From: Deltaproteobacteria bacterium
Lineage (GTDB): Bacteria; Desulfobacterota; Desulfomonilia; UBA1062
NCBI GenBank assembly: GCA_021372395.1
Contig: JAJFUP010000069.1
Location: forward strand, 1-34,813
Reading direction: 5' to 3'
Length of the DNA stretch: 34,813 nucleotides
Positions 33,484-34,813 of the stretch are shown here, piece after piece. The stretch's first letter is position 1. Every line of letters begins with the position of its first letter. The position numbers were made by a program, and so were the translations under genes. The notes under the pieces were generated by a model. It had not been told where the DNA came from. It ran no database searches and worked only from the letters and a program-made list of their open reading frames with translations.

Positions 33484-34767
33484 CTACTCGAGGGAGTGGA
33501 AAACCAGGCCTGTGGGGGCCTTGGGATAGAAGTTGGTGGATTTCTGGGGCATCCTCAGGCCCGCATCGGCTATCTGCATGATTTCATCCATGGAGGGCGG
33601 GTTGAGGAGGAAGGCGATATCCGCCTGTTCTTTGGTGACCATGTCTATGGCCTCGTCCGCCTTGCTCGTGAAGAGAATGCGCTTGTTCTCCATGTTCGAG
33701 CTGATACCCATAATGGGGTCGATGATACACTCGTGGAGGATGGTCACGTCGAGATCCTTCAGCAGCGGGTGGCTGTCGGGCGGGAGGTACTTGTCGAGCT
33801 CGGGCCCCCGGGCCGTCTGGAGGAGGTAGAACCTCGGGATGCCTTTCACGTACAGCCCCATGTTCCCGTGCCCTCCCTTGTTCAGGGCCAGCAGGAAGGC
33901 CTTCTTGTTGTCAAAGGGGATCATGTTGAAGATCTCCTTGATGCGGTACTCGAGATCCACGAGCCCGACGCCCATGCTGTCGATGATGACCCGGTGCGTG
34001 GGCAGAATCCTGATGCCCTCGTCCATGTTGATCAGGTACATCTGAATGTAGTCGAAGTTCTGGTTCCCGTCGTTTTTGTGAGTCGCCGCTCTCATGCGAT
34101 CCCGGTATATCTTTGCGGTCTCGTACCGGTGGTGCCCGTCCGCAATGAGGATCTTCTTGTTGAGCATCATCTTCGTGATCTGCTCCACCCGGGAGGGATC
34201 ATCGATTATCCACAGCTTCTGGGCCTCATCACGGGTGGAAAAATCGATCAGCGGCGAGCCCAGAGCAGGTCTGATTTTACTCTCCACGAGCTTCTTCGTG
34301 TCCGAGTAGACCCCGAACACCGAGCTGAAGTTTGTCCTCACCTCGCTCATGAGGCGAAGCCGGTCGAGTTTCGGGCTTTTCACCGTGTATTCATGGGGTC
34401 TGATGGTCTTCTTGTCCCCGTCATCGAGGCGAACCGATGCGATGATTCCCCTTCTCGTCTGGGGCTTGTCTCCCAGCATGTAGGTGTGCTCGTGGTAGTA
34501 CAGCGCCGGTTTTTCGTCCTGGATGAGGGTGTTCTCCTGGAGCCACTGCCTGAAGAGATCCCGGGCCCGGGTGTACCGGTTGCTCTCCTTGGTGTCTTTG
34601 GGGGACTGCTTCCCGAGCACGAGCCTGACCGCGTTGTAGGGGCTCCTGTTGTAGTAGTCATCCACCTGCTGGGGAAGTACCGCATCATAGGGAGGGCATA
34701 AGACAGTACTCAAATCGACCGCATCGGGGTTATAACGAATACCCCGGAAGGATCGTATTTTCGGCAT
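33484..34767 (-). CDS. DUF1015 family protein
   Basis: The 427-residue cytosolic protein matches DUF1015: MPKIRSFRGIRYNP, CPPYD (24-28), SPYNAVRLVLG (42-52), HEYT (125-128) and the family's most conserved segment ADGHHRYETA (209-218). The His-rich segment suggests a metal or catalytic site, but no activity has been established that I know of. AAAGGAG stands seven bases before ATG 34767; an in-frame start 14 codons upstream has less support. The remaining 46 bases to the window edge contain only this leader. Confidence 0.9.
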   Translation of the reverse strand: MPKIRSFRGIRYNPDAVDLSTVLCPPYDAVLPQQVDDYYNRSPYNAVRLVLGKQSPKDTKESNRYTRARDLFRQWLQENTLIQDEKPALYYHEHTYMLGDKPQTRRGIIASVRLDDGDKKTIRPHEYTVKSPKLDRLRLMSEVRTNFSSVFGVYSDTKKLVESKIRPALGSPLIDFSTRDEAQKLWIIDDPSRVEQITKMMLNKKILIADGHHRYETAKIYRDRMRAATHKNDGNQNFDYIQMYLINMDEGIRILPTHRVIIDSMGVGLVDLEYRIKEIFNMIPFDNKKAFLLALNKGGHGNMGLYVKGIPRFYLLQTARGPELDKYLPPDSHPLLKDLDVTILHECIIDPIMGISSNMENKRILFTSKADEAIDMVTKEQADIAFLLNPPSMDEIMQIADAGLRMPQKSTNFYPKAPTGLVFHSLE

Positions 34768-34813
34768 GAAACAGCTCCTTTCATGGCCTGCAAACGTGAG
34801 ATGGGACAAACAA

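Overview
The window is GC-rich, densely packed bacterial chromosome. Gene content and order suggest an anaerobic Gram-negative of the former Deltaproteobacteria (Desulfobacterota-like): argD-argF-argG-argH, a small lipoprotein, lysA-dapA-dapB in one run; a TonB/TonB-dependent receptor pair (outer membrane); a ferredoxin-thioredoxin reductase catalytic subunit; PAS-rich soluble signalling proteins; and families that I associate with that group (DUF6178-like, DUF1015). The assignment is inference; no rRNA or tRNA gene is present to test it. I saw no transposase, phage gene or CRISPR array.

1-5.6 kb is a signalling block: the N-terminal part of a response regulator leaving the left edge (-), a PAS-GAF-PAS protein with a Cys-rich tail and no kinase domain (+), and an NtrC-type sigma-54 activator (-) translationally coupled to its cytosolic PAS histidine kinase.

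5.6-18.5 kb holds 14 genes all on +, with short gaps or overlaps: argB-argD-argF-argG-argH (N-acetylglutamate to arginine, lacking the ArgC and ArgJ/ArgE steps), an LptM-like lipoprotein, lysA-dapA-dapB (lysine/diaminopimelate), a fumarylacetoacetate-hydrolase-family enzyme, folK (folate), a REC-PAS histidine kinase, a lytic transglycosylase and pgsA (phospholipid synthesis).

18.5-29 kb is the accessory-looking part. A leftward operon encodes a TonB-dependent receptor, a dedicated TonB, a FecCD/BtuCDF-type ABC importer (ATPase, binding protein, permease), a large radical SAM fusion protein and a THEP1-like NTPase. Substrate is likely a metal chelate or corrinoid, but the sequence does not say which. 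The operon is bracketed by two 75% identical glutaredoxin-like genes in direct orientation, about 9.1 kb apart; the right one is coupled to an FTR catalytic subunit. Two copies of a hairpin-plus-tail repeat lie in the same region. This is the best candidate in the window for an undescribed system: uptake of an exotic ligand coupled to radical chemistry and thiol redox.

29-34.8 kb carries leftward genes: a PilZ protein, a monoheme cytochrome c, a DUF6178-like protein, a 22-bp perfect inverted repeat resembling a REP element, a TolC-family outer-membrane protein and a DUF1015 protein.
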